Assembly: GCF_900089455.2 (NCBI RefSeq)
Contig: NZ_LT907988.1
Coordinates: 4,154,001 to 4,218,000, forward strand
Direction of reading: 5' to 3'
DNA: 64,000 nt
DNA from: Orrella dioscoreae
Lineage (GTDB): Bacteria > Pseudomonadota > Gammaproteobacteria > Burkholderiales > Burkholderiaceae_B
Positions 63,475-64,000 of the stretch are shown here, one piece after another. The position numbers and the translations under genes were made by a program. How positions within the stretch are numbered: position 1 is the first letter of the stretch; each line of letters begins with the position of its first letter. A model generated the notes under the pieces. That model was not told the DNA's origin, searched no databases, and saw only the letters and a program-made list of their open reading frames with translations.

Positions 63475-64000
63475 CTACAGGTCCACCTGGATGGGAATGG
63501 TCCGCTTCTTCTCGCTGCCGAAGAGGCTGGTCTCGGTCACGCCCTCGCTGCAACCGTTGCCGAAAGAGAAACCGCAACCGCCATGCAGGTTGAAGGCGTT
63601 CTCGGCATACTCGCGGTGCGCGGTCGGGATCACGAAGCGGTCTTCATAATTGGCGATCGCCATGATGTGGTACATGTCCTCGACCTGCGCGGCCGACAGG
63701 CCGACCTGGTCGATCGCCGCCACGTTGGGCGCGCCTTCGACGTGCTTGCCGCGCTGGTAGGCGCGCATCGCCAGCATGCGCTCCAGCGCCCGGACCACGG
63801 GCACGGTATCGCCGGCCGTCAGCAGGTTGGCCAGGTACTTCACCGGGATGCGCAACTGCTTCACGTCGGGCAGTTCCCCGTTCACGCCCAGGTGCCCGGC
63901 ATTGCCGGCCGAGGTGATGGGCGAAAGCGGCGGCACGTACCAGACCATCGGCATGGTGCGGTATTCGGGGTGCAGCGGCAGCGCCACGCGCCAGTCCACG
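63475..64000 (-). CDS. narH: Respiratory nitrate reductase beta subunit, C-terminal part (5' end outside window)
   Basis: About 175 residues of the C-terminal end are visible and the frame runs off the edge. DWRVALPLHPEYRTMPMVWYVPPLSPI and ELPDVKQLRIPVKYLANLLTAGD are exact NarH patterns, as is NAFNLHGGCGFSFGNGC. NarH carries four Fe-S clusters and links NarI to NarG. narG is expected just beyond. Confidence 0.97.
   Translation of the reverse strand, partial: VDWRVALPLHPEYRTMPMVWYVPPLSPITSAGNAGHLGVNGELPDVKQLRIPVKYLANLLTAGDTVPVVRALERMLAMRAYQRGKHVEGAPNVAAIDQVGLSAAQVEDMYHIMAIANYEDRFVIPTAHREYAENAFNLHGGCGFSFGNGCSEGVTETSLFGSEKKRTIPIQVDL

Noticed and set aside
1-64000. tRNA, rRNA, riboswitch and phage genes
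   Set aside because: I looked for tRNA T-arm motifs, conserved riboswitch cores and phage structural genes and found none that held up.

Overview
The window is high-GC DNA (by eye about two thirds G+C) from a betaproteobacterium of the Alcaligenaceae type, most like Achromobacter or Bordetella. This is inferred from family content, not from a database search. The pointers are three orphan TctC/Bug solute-binding proteins, a Burkholderiales porin, a DUF4148 protein, azurin, and nitrate-respiration and NO-detoxification genes. Coding density is very high, with many start/stop overlaps of 1-4 bases. I see no tRNA, rRNA, insertion sequence, prophage or CRISPR array.

1-15 kb is mostly housekeeping: the end of a NarL-type sensor kinase, azurin, dcd, tamB-tamA, apbC, then metG (divergent), a chemoreceptor, trhO and a META-domain lipoprotein. 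15-25 kb holds a methyltransferase carrying an in-frame repeat, then a probable sugar-diacid catabolic block (HpcH-type aldolase, GarD/UxaA dehydratase, Bug protein) divergent from LysR and AraC regulators, followed by a ThDP enzyme, a second Bug protein and a NIPSNAP protein. 25-33 kb has an ArsR regulator, the hmp-nsrR nitric oxide module with two NsrR boxes, one low-GC orphan membrane protein gene, a porin, a DUF4148 protein and a heavy-metal-type two-component system with two near-identical operators upstream. 33-40 kb has M20 peptidase, MmgE/PrpD and Bug genes divergent from a LysR gene, then a metallophosphoesterase and a small secreted protein.

40.5-47.2 kb is a 5-oxoproline (pyroglutamate) operon: Nramp-fold transporter, pxpA, ycsI-like gene, a pxpB-pxpC fusion and a biotin carboxylase fused to a biotin carrier domain. 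A GntR regulator is divergent, and a FadR-type palindrome lies between them. Together the last two proteins contain every domain of a urea carboxylase, which suggests biotin-dependent chemistry for the oxoprolinase. 47.3-56.2 kb is an RpiR regulator and a Fur-box-preceded siderophore operon: TonB receptor, ATPase, two permeases, binding protein, and two tandem PstS-like proteins with no signal peptides. 56.4-64 kb has an MDR oxidoreductase divergent from a frameshifted LysR gene with an intact-looking operator, then narL, narX, a parvulin, narI, narJ and the end of narH.

The best candidates for something not well described are the carboxylase-like oxoprolinase operon with its metal-site-less Nramp transporter, the pair of leaderless phosphate-binding-like proteins in the iron operon, and the 74-bp repeat that is translated inside a methyltransferase.
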